Part shown: piece after piece, positions 1-10,761 of the stretch
How positions within the stretch are numbered: position 1 is the stretch's first letter
Layout of the letters: each line of letters starts with the position of its first letter
Source of the DNA: Malaya genurostris
Lineage: Eukaryota > Arthropoda > Insecta > Diptera > Culicidae
Direction of reading: 5' to 3'
Length of the DNA: 64,000 bases
Assembly (NCBI RefSeq): GCF_030247185.1
Contig: NC_080571.1
Coordinates: forward strand, 112,771,067 to 112,835,066
Translations under genes and position numbers: made by a program
The notes under the pieces: generated by a model
What the model saw: the letters and a program-made list of their open reading frames with translations, nothing else
The model's database searches: none
What the model was told of the DNA's origin: nothing

Positions 1-403
1 AAGCTGACTAGAAGAGCGTCTTGTAGTAGCATTAAGGAACCATTATTAAACAACATTGGTCTATTTGGTAATATTTTAGTTTTTGAAAGTAGGCATACAA
101 TAAAATCGTTTAACTTGAAGGTGTTTTTCATTTGAACGCAAAGAAAATCATTGCTTAAACTGAAATCAAAGTTGTTCGGAAGTCAAAAGCACTTCATGTT
201 CACTCGAAGTCGATTACAAGGTTTGCCTATCTTCACTTTTTTTCCGCTCTGTTCTGTTACCCGATACTTTCTCTATCCATCCTCAATTCCCACACCTTCG
301 ATTATTGTTAATTTCTTATCGGATCTCCGTCTCCGAAGTTACGAGTTTATGCACGAGCAGAAATCTCGCACAAAGTAGTACTGGCAGGGTATCTAAATTG
401 AGT
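1..403. other. AT-rich non-coding stretch, nothing recognised
   Basis: Small overlapping open frames of about 75 codons occur here, but they show no family motif and no splice context. I see no repeat shared with the rest of the window. Confidence 0.4.
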
Positions 404-404
404 A

Positions 405-527
405 ATCACCCCGATTCTGTATTTTTTTCGAATCGGAATATTTCAATCGAATGTAAAAATTTGCATTCTGTATTTCGACTGATGTTTTTCTATCGAAAAC
501 TCGAACTTGATCGAGATACAGAGTGAT
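405..527. repeat. Possible short inverted-repeat element
   Basis: The left edge reads ATCACCCCGATTCTGTA and the right edge, reverse-complemented, reads ATCACTCTGTATCTCG. The match is short and imperfect and no target duplication is visible, so this is only a weak MITE candidate. Confidence 0.3.
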
Positions 528-530
528 GAA

Positions 531-800
531 AATATGATAAAGTTTTCTCAGTGGATTAGTTTGTTTCAATCAATATTTTGATATAAAAGAAAACAAACAT
601 TTTACTTGTGCGTTCCTGTCAATTTCTTGGCAAACAATTTCACAGTAAATTCTATTTGAAAATTTAATTTTAAATGAACTAACTTTAGGTCAAGTTAATA
701 ATAGTAGCACTTTTAATTTACAAACATTTTAGTTGACATAAATGATCTTGAATTTAGTTATTTCAACTAACGCTTTTGTTACGCTTTGATTTATATAAAA
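531..800 (+). repeat. Dispersed repeat C, copy 1 (uninterrupted)
   Basis: The segment from ACTTGTGCGT near 605 through TTTCAACTAACGCTTTTG near 762 is closely matched by two separate blocks at 40300-40372 and 42319-42440. Those blocks are contiguous here and separated there by a 1.9-kb insertion. This copy therefore represents the empty site for that insertion. The family is unidentified. Confidence 0.65.
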
Positions 801-983
801 TAAAACTAATACGATTCATATAAACTGTGAACTTAGTTGTATCTCTATACAAAAGAGAACATGGATAAATTGAACCATTTTTTTTTATATAAAAGTATAG
901 CAGAATTGAATCAACATAGACATTGCGAAAACATCAACCCTGTCAGCTTGGAGCAAAATCAATATTCAGTTCAGCAACGCCAT

Positions 984-1233
984 CAGAGATGCAAGGTAAA
1001 AATTTCAAATATCTGCAGACAGGGTTTCAAAAGTCTGTAAATGTGAAAAAAGATCTGCAGTCAGCAAGTAGTCTATATTAAGTATGACACGCTAAACAGA
1101 AAAAAAAAACGTCGCGGCAATTTCAAGTCTGCGAAAAACTCGATTTTCAAAATTCTGCCCAACAAAAAATGTGTTCAGCACTATACCCGAAATCTGCAGA
1201 TTTACAGACAAATCTGCAGATCTGTCATCTCTG
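984..1233. mobile_element. hAT-type MITE, 250 bp, 8-bp TSD
   Basis: The element begins CAGAGATG and ends CATCTCTG and is flanked on both sides by the 8-bp direct repeat AACGCCAT (976-983 and 1234-1241). An 8-bp target duplication with a CAGAG terminus is typical of hAT elements. The related repeat at 20660-20817 has a single AACGCCAT at the matching position, which supports the insertion. The interior has no coding capacity and holds repeated CTGCAGA motifs. It shares its terminal octamer with the element at 2433-3069. Confidence 0.85.
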
Positions 1234-1293
1234 AACGCCATCGCAACAAAAATAAACTTTGATCGCAACATTACATTCAACATGATATCAATT

Positions 1294-1514
1294 CGACAGT
1301 CCCACGATAAGAGCCTAAATGCAAATGAGAGCCTCTCTTTGTCTACTTTCCCTTCTTGAGTTTTCTATATAAATCTAAAGCTTGTAGTTTTAACTTGAAA
1401 GTTTTGCGAAGAGTAAGGCATCAAATATAAAATCAATCCGGTAGATCGTGAAAGAAAACGTAAACAAAGAGAAACTGTCATTTGCAGTTAGGCCCTTTTG
1501 TCGTGGGACTGTCG
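1294..1514. mobile_element. MITE with about 60-bp terminal inverted repeats
   Basis: The left end CGACAGTCCCACGATAAG mirrors the right end, and similarity continues inward for roughly 60 bp on each side through TGCAAATGA and TCTCTTTGT. It interrupts repeat B between segments that are adjacent in the copy at 20660-20817. No clear target duplication is visible and there is no coding capacity. The superfamily is unknown. Confidence 0.75.
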
Positions 1515-1640
1515 AAATGCATGAATGCGCAGTGCTCCTATTTTGGCGCGCACGAATTTGACAATTCTCTCCCCTACACTGAAAGAAATTATCGACCACA
1601 AACTGAACGGTTTTTGCTTCATCCGATCCCCATATGCCCC

Positions 1641-1819
1641 GTTTACACTTCTGCCTGCTGACATGTGGTGCCAGTGTACTGCCCTCTTAGGAAAAAACGT
1701 TCAACCGTGGTCCAATGATCCAAAGTATTAGACCAACGAAGGACCACCGTTGAAAGTTTTTTTTCCTAAGAGGACAGTACACTGACACTAGCATGCTGGC
1801 AACCAGCAATAGTGTAAAC
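1641..1819. repeat. Foldback (inverted repeat), about 75-bp arms
   Basis: GTTTACACTTCTGCC through CCGTGGTCC at 1641-1711 is repeated in inverted orientation at 1741-1819, with about 30 bp between the arms. Both arms contain AGTGTACTG and CCTCTTAGGAAAAAA. It could fold into a long hairpin. It is probably a small foldback or MITE. Confidence 0.7.
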
Positions 1820-2249
1820 GCTACAATAACGATTTTCAAGCGAGATGGACCGTAAGCGGTCTCAGCTGTCAAAAAGACATAGCAAAGAAAAAAAAAAACG
1901 ATTTTCATATGGTCGGCCATTCGATTTCCCCTCTGTCAAAAAAAACTGATTTGTATGAATATCATTGAAAGTTGCTTTTAAATACATACACTTGTAAATT
2001 GAAATATTTCAAAATGTAGATGATTCTCGTTTCAAAATTAGGAATTACTTTTCATTTCGTAATTTGTATGATGGAAAAACTATTCATTTTGTAGTGCATA
2101 CACGTTGCCAAAAAAAACCCAACGGTTGACTTAAATTCACCTAACATAAGTAATCGAGCATGTTTTTTTTATTGTTGGGTGAAAAGTACTGTATCGATTG
2201 AGTAGTTTTCACTCAACAGTGTAGTTTACTTCAATAAGTTGCTGTAGGG

Positions 2250-3228
2250 CAAGGGGCAAATCACTCTAAACTCTAGACAATCTCATACTAATAAACTCAT
2301 GTCATTCCAAAATAATTTTCTCTAATCTCATTTAATCCCAACTAGTCTAGATAAGTTTCGGTAATTTAAAACTAATCCAACCTAATTTTGCCTAATCTTG
2401 TTTGAAGTGTATCTGTCATTCGAACTCCCACGCAGAGATGCCATTTATACAGATTTTTACATGCTCATACAGATTTAATACAGAGTACAGATTTTATACA
2501 GATTTTTCAAATTAAATACAGATTTATACAGATACCACAAAAAGTAAGAAAGAAATAATGAAACTTTTCCATCTGAGCGTGTTTGATTGCCCATATTAAA
2601 ATGAAAATTTTTGCGTGCAGCTGTTTAATGATGAACGCTGAAATACATTTATATCATGATTTGAAACCAATTTGAATGATGTTCAAGGAAGTCATGGCGT
2701 CATGAAACTTTATTGTCAGACTGAAAAGTTGTATGACCTGACTTGACGTTGCGTATTGGGCGTTTGAATTCCATGTTTGAATTCCAAGTCATCATTTTCA
2801 AACGAAAAAAATATATGGATTTACAATTCAATTGTGGTTAATAACAAAAACAATTAAATTTCGTCGTTGAATGTTCTTGTCAGTGCGGCAAGGACTTACG
2901 ATATAAAGGAATGCTCCTTGCATCTGCCATTCTATAACAATAATCTAATGGAATAATATCTTTAAACATAATTTTATTTCCGAAATTTCCATTCATTAGT
3001 GAATACAGATAAATACAGATTTTTATACAAAGCAATACAGATTTTCTATGAAAATATCTGGCATCTCTGCTCCCACGTTTACAGCTTCTTATGTCAAAAT
3101 AATGCTTTACGAGATCTCGACTAAACTTCTCTAATCCCATTCTAATCCAGCGAGATCCCTGCTAAACTTTTTTACTCCTGGTAAAACTTGTTTGAGTTCA
3201 GACAAAGTTTAGAGTGATTTGCCCCTTG
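2250..3228. mobile_element. hAT-type MITE, middle of nest, itself interrupted
   Basis: The termini CAAGGGGCAAATCACTC and GAGTGATTTGCCCCTTG are perfect inverted repeats that extend further inward. Each side carries the 8-bp duplication CTGTAGGG (2242-2249 and 3229-3236). Subtracting the inner element and its duplicated 8 bp leaves about 334 bp. The interior is rich in CTAATC-type words and has no coding capacity. The 8-bp duplication supports hAT; the exact family is not known. Confidence 0.85.
2433..3069. mobile_element. hAT-type MITE, innermost of nest, 637 bp
   Basis: It begins CAGAGATGCC and ends GGCATCTCTG and is flanked by the 8-bp direct repeat CTCCCACG (2425-2432 and 3070-3077). Multiple ATACAGATTT words occur near both ends, giving extended subterminal repeats. 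No transposase frame was found. It shares its terminal octamer with the element at 984-1233, so both were probably moved by the same or a related transposase. Confidence 0.88.
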
Positions 3229-3934
3229 CTGTAGGGTGAAAAATATTTTGTGTGTTGCATCGCAGAAACTATCGGTCGGATTTGAAGTGAGTGAAATTAT
3301 TTTTTAAAATTACAGGTTTTGGGAGAATAATTAAATAATTGTCATCAATCGTAGTGTGAGTAGCTTTGTATAATTTCTTTTTAAAAACAATAATTACACC
3401 GCAATATCATTTCAGGCGATGGAAAATATTGAGATGCGTTCGATCGCTTAACGGTGATGTTTCAGCAGCTCAATAGAGCAGCCTTGGCAGTTCAATGATA
3501 TAGTCTGTAGATTTAATACTGTTGCAGCTCTAATTGCAAAGTACAATGAATAGGAATTCCCATAAGTGTGCGAACAGATTTAAATTTATTACTCATTCTG
3601 AATTTTGTAAATGTAACGGTAACAAACCATCTGAACATAATTACAATGTTGAAATATGTAAAAAGATAAATATTAAATAAATAAAGTAGTCATAGTTGAC
3701 TTCATTTTTTGCGTTTTATTTTTCAAACCATCGAACGAAAACTGAAATCAAATTACCCAAGTTGATTTCTATATCGCTTGCGTAGTTTCTACCTAATCAG
3801 TACTATTGATGCTTTTATTCAAAAATAAGTAAAACCCAAAATTGGCTTCCTGCACACAACCCCTCTATTGAGTGAAAAGTACTTAAAATTAGGTAATTTT
3901 TTGGCAGCGTGTATGATGTTCGTATATCTATAGC

Positions 3935-4091
3935 GGCCCTTACACGAGCATTATTATTGTCATTTTTAATGATGTCTAAGAAATGATGTATTTCAAATTT
4001 GATAGAAATCTCGTCATTACTGCACCATTACACGTTCATAAAAATGACATTATTTTTTAGTAATGACACTTTTAATGATAGTGTAAGGTCC
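3935..4091. repeat. Small foldback MITE, TTACAC ends
   Basis: GGCCCTTACACGAGCATTA at the left mirrors TAATGATAGTGTAAGGTCC at the right, and the interior alternates TCATTTTTAATGA-type palindromic words. No unambiguous target duplication was seen. It is non-coding. Confidence 0.6.
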
Positions 4092-4169
4092 GCTTATATC
4101 TGTATTGCGGTATAGAGGTCGAAAATCTGTATAAATACCGAGAAATCGGTATACTTGGCAACGTTGATG

Positions 4170-4545
4170 CAGTGTAACCAGTTTATCAAAGTGGCTTGAA
4201 TGATTAAATTTTAAACAACCTTTTAAGGAATAATTTATTCTCAAACGGATGTTAAGCCTGACTTTTTGGATAAAATATTAGTTTTGATCAATTCTTCACC
4301 AATGTTTGATGGAAAATTGCTTACATTTTGTGAATCTAGATTTTTATTCCCTTATCCAAAAATTAGCTACACTGCTTCAATTTATTTGTATTAGATCGCG
4401 CTACACAAAATAAACAAACTAAATATTTTTAGTTAAAAAAGCAGTTTTTTGGAAAAATAAATAGTTTTCCGACAACCTTCCATATCCATTGCGTTTCGAG
4501 TGTTAAATTAAAGGTTCCTATTTTGCGGGATTACTAATAGAAGGT
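4170..4545 (+). repeat. Dispersed repeat D, copy 1
   Basis: This segment is similar, in the same orientation, to 28714-29050. Shared words include CAGTG(T)AACCAGTT, TGTTTGATAGAAAATTGC (one mismatch here), AGCTACACTGCTTCA and ACAAAATAAACAAA, followed by AAAAGCAGTTT. The copies have diverged considerably, with several indels. No terminal repeats or coding frame were identified, so the family is unassigned. Confidence 0.7.
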
Positions 4546-4555
4546 ATGTAAATCT

Positions 4556-5690
4556 GGAAGGCCTGGACATTCTATATCTCTTGTAAGATTTTAAACGCAA
4601 GTAGGACATTTAAATATTTATGTAATGCTTACAATTCACGTTTCCCGTTTTCACGTTTTAGTGATGCTAATGAGCATTTGCTAGTATAATTGTCTAATGC
4701 TTGCTACAGGAAACTTTAGGGAATTCCATGAAATAAAGAAGTAGAAAGTGCAAAATATAGCATTGACAAGGCATATATTAATTAAACATCGAGCTCGGCG
4801 AATCGGTCAAGGTTAAGAAATATCATATGATTATCAACATGATGTTGATTCAGACGTTACCAGCAATGGTGAACCAATCAAAAATATCGACCTCAGATTA
4901 TATTCAATTGTTTTGGAAGACCGTAATAAATCATAATGCATAGATCTTTCAATTCACTGTTGTTTTGTTATTCATTGTAGGTTTTTCAGCTCAGAGTATT
5001 TACTTTCATTCCCTAATCTTGTTATCGACGAATGTATGACTCAAAGTATTTACTTACATGGCCTATGCGGGGTAATTTTCGGGCGAAAATTTCTTAGTAG
5101 CTTCACATTGAAAAAATAATACTTAAGGATATTAAACTTCAATATAATATACTTTTTATGTTACACATATGGTATTTATTTCATTCATCTCAACATGCCG
5201 AACATTTATCGAAGGAATCGTAACGAGTATTAATAAATATATTTTTATTATCATCGCAAATAAATAACATCAGCCCGGTACCCAGGATTTCGTTTCGGGA
5301 GAGGCCCTCAGATAAAAAAAAATATTACTGATGTTTACGTATGTACCTAATTCTCGGTGTGCCTTTTACCGCAGTTTTCTACAGACACTTTAAAAATCTC
5401 CACTGGAACTGTCATTATGTAGTATTCGAAAAAAATTGTTACAGTGCCCGAGAGAAGGTTATTGTATTACATTTCTTCACATTTACTGTCATGTTATTTC
5501 AGTAACACACGTCTAAGACCTCTTAAATATTTATATAGCATAACAATCCACAGGACTTGTGATGATGCCATATGTTCTGAGATCATTCCCATTCCTACTT
5601 TAATGACGACAATTCACTGCATTTAGTAGCATAGCCGATTCGTGGAGAACAGAAAACATCTTCTAAATTGATAGGTCATATTAGTAGATG
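4556..5690. other. Non-coding stretch, nothing recognised
   Basis: AT-rich sequence without a supported gene. Around 5275 there is a short GC-richer patch (CCCGGTACCCAGGATTTCG) that may be the edge of a repeat, but I could not pair it with another copy. Confidence 0.35.
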
Positions 5691-5699
5691 GTCATACAA

Positions 5700-6335
5700 A
5701 TTTACTTTGGCTATACTGGTTTCGGGTTCAGGTTCCGGAAGTAGTGGTCTGAAATTTCAAAATGAAACTCACATAAATTTCTCAGATAAATTAACGTTTG
5801 AGCACAGATAATAGTACGAGAAAGCCAAATCAGTTGAACGAGGGTGATGCCCAAGTAATTGAAACCTAAATCGTTGATTTTAACCATAGTAGCGATACTC
5901 ATGAGCTTCATGTAAGGCCGTTTCACAATGATTTCGGTCTTCAATCGCTTCAAAAAGTCTTCTAAAAGTATACTCTCATCCCAGAAAACCAACATTAAGA
6001 TCTTCCCGACCCATTGAGCTGCCCTTCGAGGCACTTGTATCGCTTCGAAACACTCGTGCCGACTACTTGTCGAGTAATCATCATTTTCTCTAGTGTATAA
6101 TAATGATCTCAGTCAAACATGTACCCGAAGTGCGCTTGCGTTCGTATTTCTAGCCCTAAATAAGTATGTGCGGGATCCAGCGGCAGGATATCTTTCTCAT
6201 CTGCAGAATTTTGCTTAACTGAGGCATGCTCGCGCACTTTGCCTTTCCGGTCTTCCACACGGAACGACCGAAATTAGCTCTGCGCCTAATTCGTATTACT
6301 GTTTTTGAATTAGTTGATTTTAACAACAAAATTTC
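5700..6335 (-). pseudogene. Decayed mariner-like transposase remnant
   Basis: Read on the minus strand, two pieces resemble a mariner transposase. One (about 6335-6170) ends in ISCRWIPHIL, like the conserved WVP(R/H)LL segment. The other (6034-5711) contains AGK-like GKILMLVFWDE, RLKTEI..KRP and MVKINDLGF, corresponding to the region around the first catalytic aspartate and the segment leading toward the second. The pieces are out of register and separated by unrelated sequence, and the catalytic core is incomplete. The last 100 bp toward 5700 resemble family-A repeat sequence. It is certainly non-functional; the match is by motif order, not a database search. Confidence 0.55.
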
Positions 6336-7471
6336 CAAAATAACTATAAAATTAGTTAAAATTGAGAATTTACTTTGCTGAAAAAACTCTTATTTTTAAA
6401 GAATGTGTTTAGTTGGCGAATATTCTGGACACAAACCAGCAATATTTCAATCCAACACGAAATTCTCATTGACAACTAATTTTGCTATTAAAATCAGAAA
6501 ATTTGTTTCTATTTATCTATCACCATCATTACTGAAGGACAGGACAAAGAAAACAAAAATGAAATTGGTTTTATTAACAAGTTTATTAGCTAAAAACTCA
6601 TGAGAAGTTGCAAAGCAAAACAATCCATTAAAAAGCTAAAAGGGACAGTCTTGTTGAAACTACTTGCAAATTGTTTAGATGTTTTTCGCATGTGTTACGA
6701 TATATCCATATATAAATTTCTAAACCGATATGTAAAAATGACGTAAACTCTTAGTGGAAAGTGTATTTGTTCAGAATTTTTGCGCATTTGATGTGATTGT
6801 GCGTAATAATGTTTTTACGCGGAACAGTGAAGTGAGTTTCGAATGTTGCACTCTAATTGTATGTGTCAAATGATGTTTTTTGTATCTTCCAACCTTCCGG
6901 GCTACGCCGTCCGGTGTACTACTTGTATTCTGTTTTTGTTTTCCGAGTGCTCAAAGTTTTCAGTGAGATAGTTCAATTTCGCGAAGTCGAATGAAGAAAA
7001 CAGCAATTGAGAAGAAAAATTTTCAAATAGAAGTTTATGTTTTGTTTATGTCTTTTTCTCCAATACAACATCGTATTTATACCTGCCAATATAGAAAAGA
7101 TAATCGTGACTGAAATTTTTTTCGGTAGTCGTGTGCCATCTAGTGGCTAGTAGTCATTACGGTGTTAACGTTTTTTCGGTGACAGAGCGCCATATAGCTG
7201 CAAATGGCAGAAACCAATTCAACCATTTATGTTGGTTGAAAACAACGTTTTATTTCTCTAATTCAACTAAAAAATTAGTTGAATGGATATGAAGCGTGCC
7301 TTAGCTAAGCACGTTTAATTGGTGAATTCAACTAAAAAAAATAGCCATTTCAACAAATATTTTATTATTATTAAGGAAATTAGAATTAAAAAAACTAAAT
7401 TAGCAAAAGTAAGATTTTTTTAGTTGTCTCAAAAAATAACTAACTAAAATCAGAAAATCAACTAATTTTTT
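6305..7471. mobile_element. Probable non-autonomous element with AATTAGTTGATTTT ends
   Basis: AATTAGTTGATTTT occurs near 6309 and inverted near 7460, followed on both sides by AAATAACT-type words. Between them the words TTAGTTGAAT and ATTCAACTAA recur, including a near-perfect palindrome at about 7260-7285. The central part (about 6850-7210) is less AT-rich and differs in composition. No transposase or target duplication was found. It may be a large MITE. Confidence 0.5.
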
Positions 7472-7833
7472 CGCCTAAATGCTGATTTCAGTCTTTCCGC
7501 AGTACTATTTTATGTATTATTAGGCTATTCGCAACGCTGTGATGGATATTTGTTCTAAAATGACAGGTTGTTGTATAATTTAAAACTGCCAAAAATAAAA
7601 CTCGAGCTTGATGATCTCAACGCGAAGATTTAAAATCTGTTCTACATTTGTCTGTTAATGTATTGGTGTTATGTCAACTCACTGTGATGTTTCAAATCAG
7701 AAACAAACAAACAAAATAATTGATTTCGAAAACGATATACAGTTTTGTCACGAACTTCTAGAGAAACATTCTCGATGAAAGTGAGCTACAGTGCTTTTAA
7801 ATGAAACTGTTTTATGCAGTGCAAAACATTTCC

Positions 7834-8230
7834 TGCACAGTTCGAAAAGATCTTGTGAATTTACATCTTATAAGATGCACATAAACGGAGCGTCTTCACA
7901 CAAATTAATATTCAAGAACATGTTAAATTCTGTGATTTGAAAATTACGACTGAAATAAAAAATCAAAGATTGATAGCACTGGCGCGACTTGAACCGAGAA
8001 ACATTAGATCACAAAGTACGCCAGTTAATCGACTGAGCCACAGAAGCACATATCTGCTTAATGAATAATTGATACATATAAATCCATACAGCGCCACTTG
8101 GTAGCCGAGTGAAAATTATACCGGAGTCCGTAAAATTCTGTACTAATGGAATATTATGTCATTTGACAAGTTAAGTAGTTATGAATTGTATCGTTTGTAG
8201 AATTATGTCACCTGTAAAATTCATAATGTT
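7834..8230 (-). repeat. SINE-like repeat with internal tRNA-like segment, copy 1
   Basis: On the minus strand the segment 8051-7977 reads like a tRNA: an A-box-like GTGGCTCAGTCG is followed about 40 nt later by a B-box-like GGTTCAAGTC. The same arrangement, with matching flanks on both sides, recurs at 59833-60208. Shared flanks include CACAGTTCGAAAA, CAAGAACATGT and AAATCCATACAG. Unusually, homology extends roughly 180 bp upstream of the tRNA-like head, so the family is not a simple tRNA-headed SINE. It may be a tRNA pseudogene captured in a larger repeat. Confidence 0.65.
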
Positions 8231-8257
8231 CAAATTTGTGCTTGAAAAATAGAACTA

Positions 8258-9549
8258 AAGACTGACCCAGAAAGTATGGACGCAACAAAAAACCGCTGCA
8301 ATGGTTCAGAATCTGTCAATTTTTATGGCTGCGTCCTGTTGTTTACACTCCTCTCTAATCACTTGTGCAGTTGTTTATTCGTTTTCATTAGTTTATTTCG
8401 AAATGCGTGGACTTTCAGCAGAACAACGTCGAAAAATTGTGTACAAATGATGCACAGAACGCGGACTGTCACTGAGGAAGATAGCAAAAATGGAAGGAGT
8501 AAGTGAAAAAGCCGTGCGAAATGCCGTTCGAAGTTCGGTGAGGATAACACCTTTGAGGGTAAACCGAAAACGGATCGAAAAATAGGTCCTGCTAACCCTC
8601 AGTTGAATAAACGTATACTGAAGGCGTTCGAGCAAAAGAAGGAGGTTTCCGTTCGGGATGTGGCCAAAAAAGTGGGCACTTCGAAGTCAAATGTTCTTCG
8701 TGCTAAAGTACGTTCGAATCTTCGAACCTATAAGAAGCAGAAACAACCAAAACGTAGTCCGAAACAAGAAGCATCGATCAGGCCGAGGCTAAAGCTAAAG
8801 CTAAAGCTGTACAATACGATTCTTGCTGGAAATTTGAACTGCATAATCATGGACGATGAAACCTACGTGAAACTCGATTACAAATCCTTGCCGGGACCAC
8901 AATATTATACAGTGCGAGAAGGGCAAGTGTTAAACCAGTCCGAGACATCGATTGAAGTCGAAAAATTTGGGTTGAAAGCTATGGTCTGGCAAGCAATTTG
9001 TAGCTTCGGTAAGATTTCGAAACACTTCATCTCCACTGTTTCAATGAACAGCGAAATATACATGAAGGAATGTTTACAAAAACGACTTCATGATTCGAAG
9101 CCACAAGTATCCTGTTGTCTTCTGGCTAGATCTTGCTTCTTGCCACTACTCGAAATCAACGGTAGAATGGTATACTACCAAAAATGTCATTTTCGTCCCA
9201 GAAGACATGAATCCACCAAATTGCCCATAACTTCGACCAATTGAGGAATTTTGGGCATTAACGGAGGAACATCTTAGGAAACATGTCTCGGCAGCCGAAA
9301 CCATTCAACAGTTCGAAAAAGATTGGAAAAAAGTGTCTAAACTTGTCGCCAAGAAGTCTGTACGGAATTTAATGAGGAACGTTCGCAAGAAGGTGCGCCA
9401 GCTAGTCTGCAAATGTAGCAAATGTTGAGAATAATGTTCTGTTGTTGTAGTCTAATATTATCAGTATATCGAATAAAATTTGAATATCTAACACTTGTGA
9501 ATTATTTACAGCGGAATCAAAGTGCGTCCATACTTTCTGGGACAGTCTT
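8258..9549 (+). mobile_element. ITmD37E (Tc1/mariner superfamily) transposon, full length but inactive
   Basis: The element is about 1.29 kb, with inverted ends beginning AAGACTG.CCCAGAAAG and TA on both sides (8256-8257, 9550-9551). It encodes one transposase reading frame broken by nonsense and frameshift changes. Length, end sequence and the spacing between the second aspartate and the glutamate fit the DD37E family described from mosquitoes. A more decayed relative lies at 14900-16183. Confidence 0.88.
8403..9427 (+). pseudogene. ITmD37E transposase pseudogene
   Basis: The frame begins MRGLSAEQRRKIVY near 8403, meets an in-frame TGA at about 8448 where a tryptophan-like codon is expected, and shifts frame near 8530. 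The longest open part (8603-9244) carries a helix-turn-helix-like KKVGTSKSNVLR segment and the first catalytic aspartate in IIMDDETYVK (about 8845). A second shift near 9100 precedes WLDLASCHYSKSTVEWY, which holds the second aspartate. The glutamate lies in RPIEEFW just after an in-frame TAA at about 9237. From that aspartate to the glutamate there are 37 intervening residues. The C-terminus ends around 9427. All catalytic residues survive, but at least four lesions prevent expression as one protein. Confidence 0.88.
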
Positions 9550-9829
9550 TAGATCTCAGCATTGTGATTGACATGGTTTAGTCGTAGATCTAAAATAGAT
9601 CAACCCATACCACAGATAACAGATATAACACATGGATCAATAAGTCCCGAGACTAAAGCAGAGATGGCGCTCGTAGTAAACCAGTAACTACGTCTTTCTA
9701 GAGTACTAACCTTTGCTTGAAACGGGTCAAAATTTTAAGTCGATCCGACCAGAAACAGCTGAGTTATCGAGGTTGGAGTAAAGTCGTTTTGTAGTTTGTT
9801 TAAAAAATGGGAAAACCGAGTTTCATGTT

Positions 9830-10525
9830 TTGATAAAACATTGTTTTTTAATGGGTAAAAACACCGTGCAAGCAAAACAATGGATTGAAAAATGTTATCC
9901 GGACTCTTGTCCATCAAAAGCAACGATTTGTCGGTGGTTCGCCGAGTTTAAACGTGGTCGTACCGACACAAATGACGCGGAACGCTCGGGTAGACCTGTG
10001 GAAGCCGTTACACCGGAAAATGTGAGTGAAGTGACAAAAATTATAATGAAAGATCGTAAAGTGAAGCTACGTGAGATTGCTGAGCTGACACAGATATCAT
10101 ATGGAAGTGTATTTACTATCCTTCATGAAAAATTTAGCATGAAAAAGGTTTTTTCCAAGTGGGTGCCGCGATTGGTTTCGATGGAACAAAAACAGCAACA
10201 ATGCTCCCTGCCACAAGTCGATGAAAACAATGGCGGAATTGAACGAATTGGGCTTTGATCTGCTTCCCCACCCCCCATACTCGCCAGATTTAGCCCCCAG
10301 TGACTACTGGCTCTTTGCTGATCTTAAAAAAATGCTCCAGGGAAAAAGATTTGGCTCAAATGAGGAGGTCATCGCTGAAACTGAAGCTTATTTTGAAGCG
10401 AAAGATAATTTTTTTTATAAACATGGTATTGAAAAATTGGAAAAACGTTGGAACCATTGTATCACCCTAAAAGTTGTTTATGTTGATGATGAAAAAAAGT
10501 ACGGGTGTGTAATGTCAGAGACATA
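9830..10525 (+). pseudogene. mariner transposase, internally deleted
   Basis: The N-terminal part (9830 to about 10195) holds the helix-turn-helix region, with FKRGRTDTNDAERSGRP, the linker and the conserved WVPRLV motif. It then joins directly, with a frame change near 10200, to sequence reading NNAPCHKSMKTMAELNELG and HPPYSPDLAPSDYW. The third catalytic aspartate of the DD34D triad is present, but the segment containing the first aspartate is missing and the second falls at the junction, where an asparagine codon is seen. The C-terminus (KRWNHCITL) ends at 10525. Roughly 100 or more residues are lost compared with family members of about 345 residues, so it cannot be catalytic. Confidence 0.88.
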
Positions 10526-10761
10526 ACTGGATGTCGTGAATACGAATATGACACGCTTTATTTATGCTTCCGAATTCGAATTGGTAGTTCATCGATTGTT
10601 TGAATTGTGCAACTTTCCCCTTTTTCATTACTAGAAATTTGAACGATGCGCCTAGACTAAATTACAGATTAGTTACATTCAACATTCTGAAACGCAATTA
10701 AATATTATGAAATAAGCAGTATAGTTCTTTATAATAAATAAATGGTGACGATTTGAGTTAG

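Larger units (their letters stand above)
937..1590 (+). repeat. Dispersed repeat B, copy 1, carrying two insertions
   Basis: The outer parts (CTGTCAGCTTGGAG near 944 and TTTTGGCGCGCACGAATT near 1542) match, in reverse orientation, the compact copy at 20660-20817. In this copy the match is broken by two smaller elements, at 984-1233 and 1294-1514. The compact copy is about 158 bp, so it serves as a paralogous empty site. The family is not identified; it looks like a short non-autonomous element. Confidence 0.7.
2101..3911. mobile_element. TA-flanked non-autonomous element, outermost of a three-level nest
   Basis: The left end CACGTTGCCAAAAAA and the right end TTTTTTGGCAGCGTG are inverted repeats, and TA lies on each side (2099-2100 and 3912-3913). 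Removing the inner insertion 2250-3228 and one target copy leaves about 824 bp. The interior has intron-like GT...TTTCAG punctuation and an AATAAATAAA-type signal near 3680, but I recognise no protein. It resembles an internally deleted DNA transposon that inserts at TA. Confidence 0.7.
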
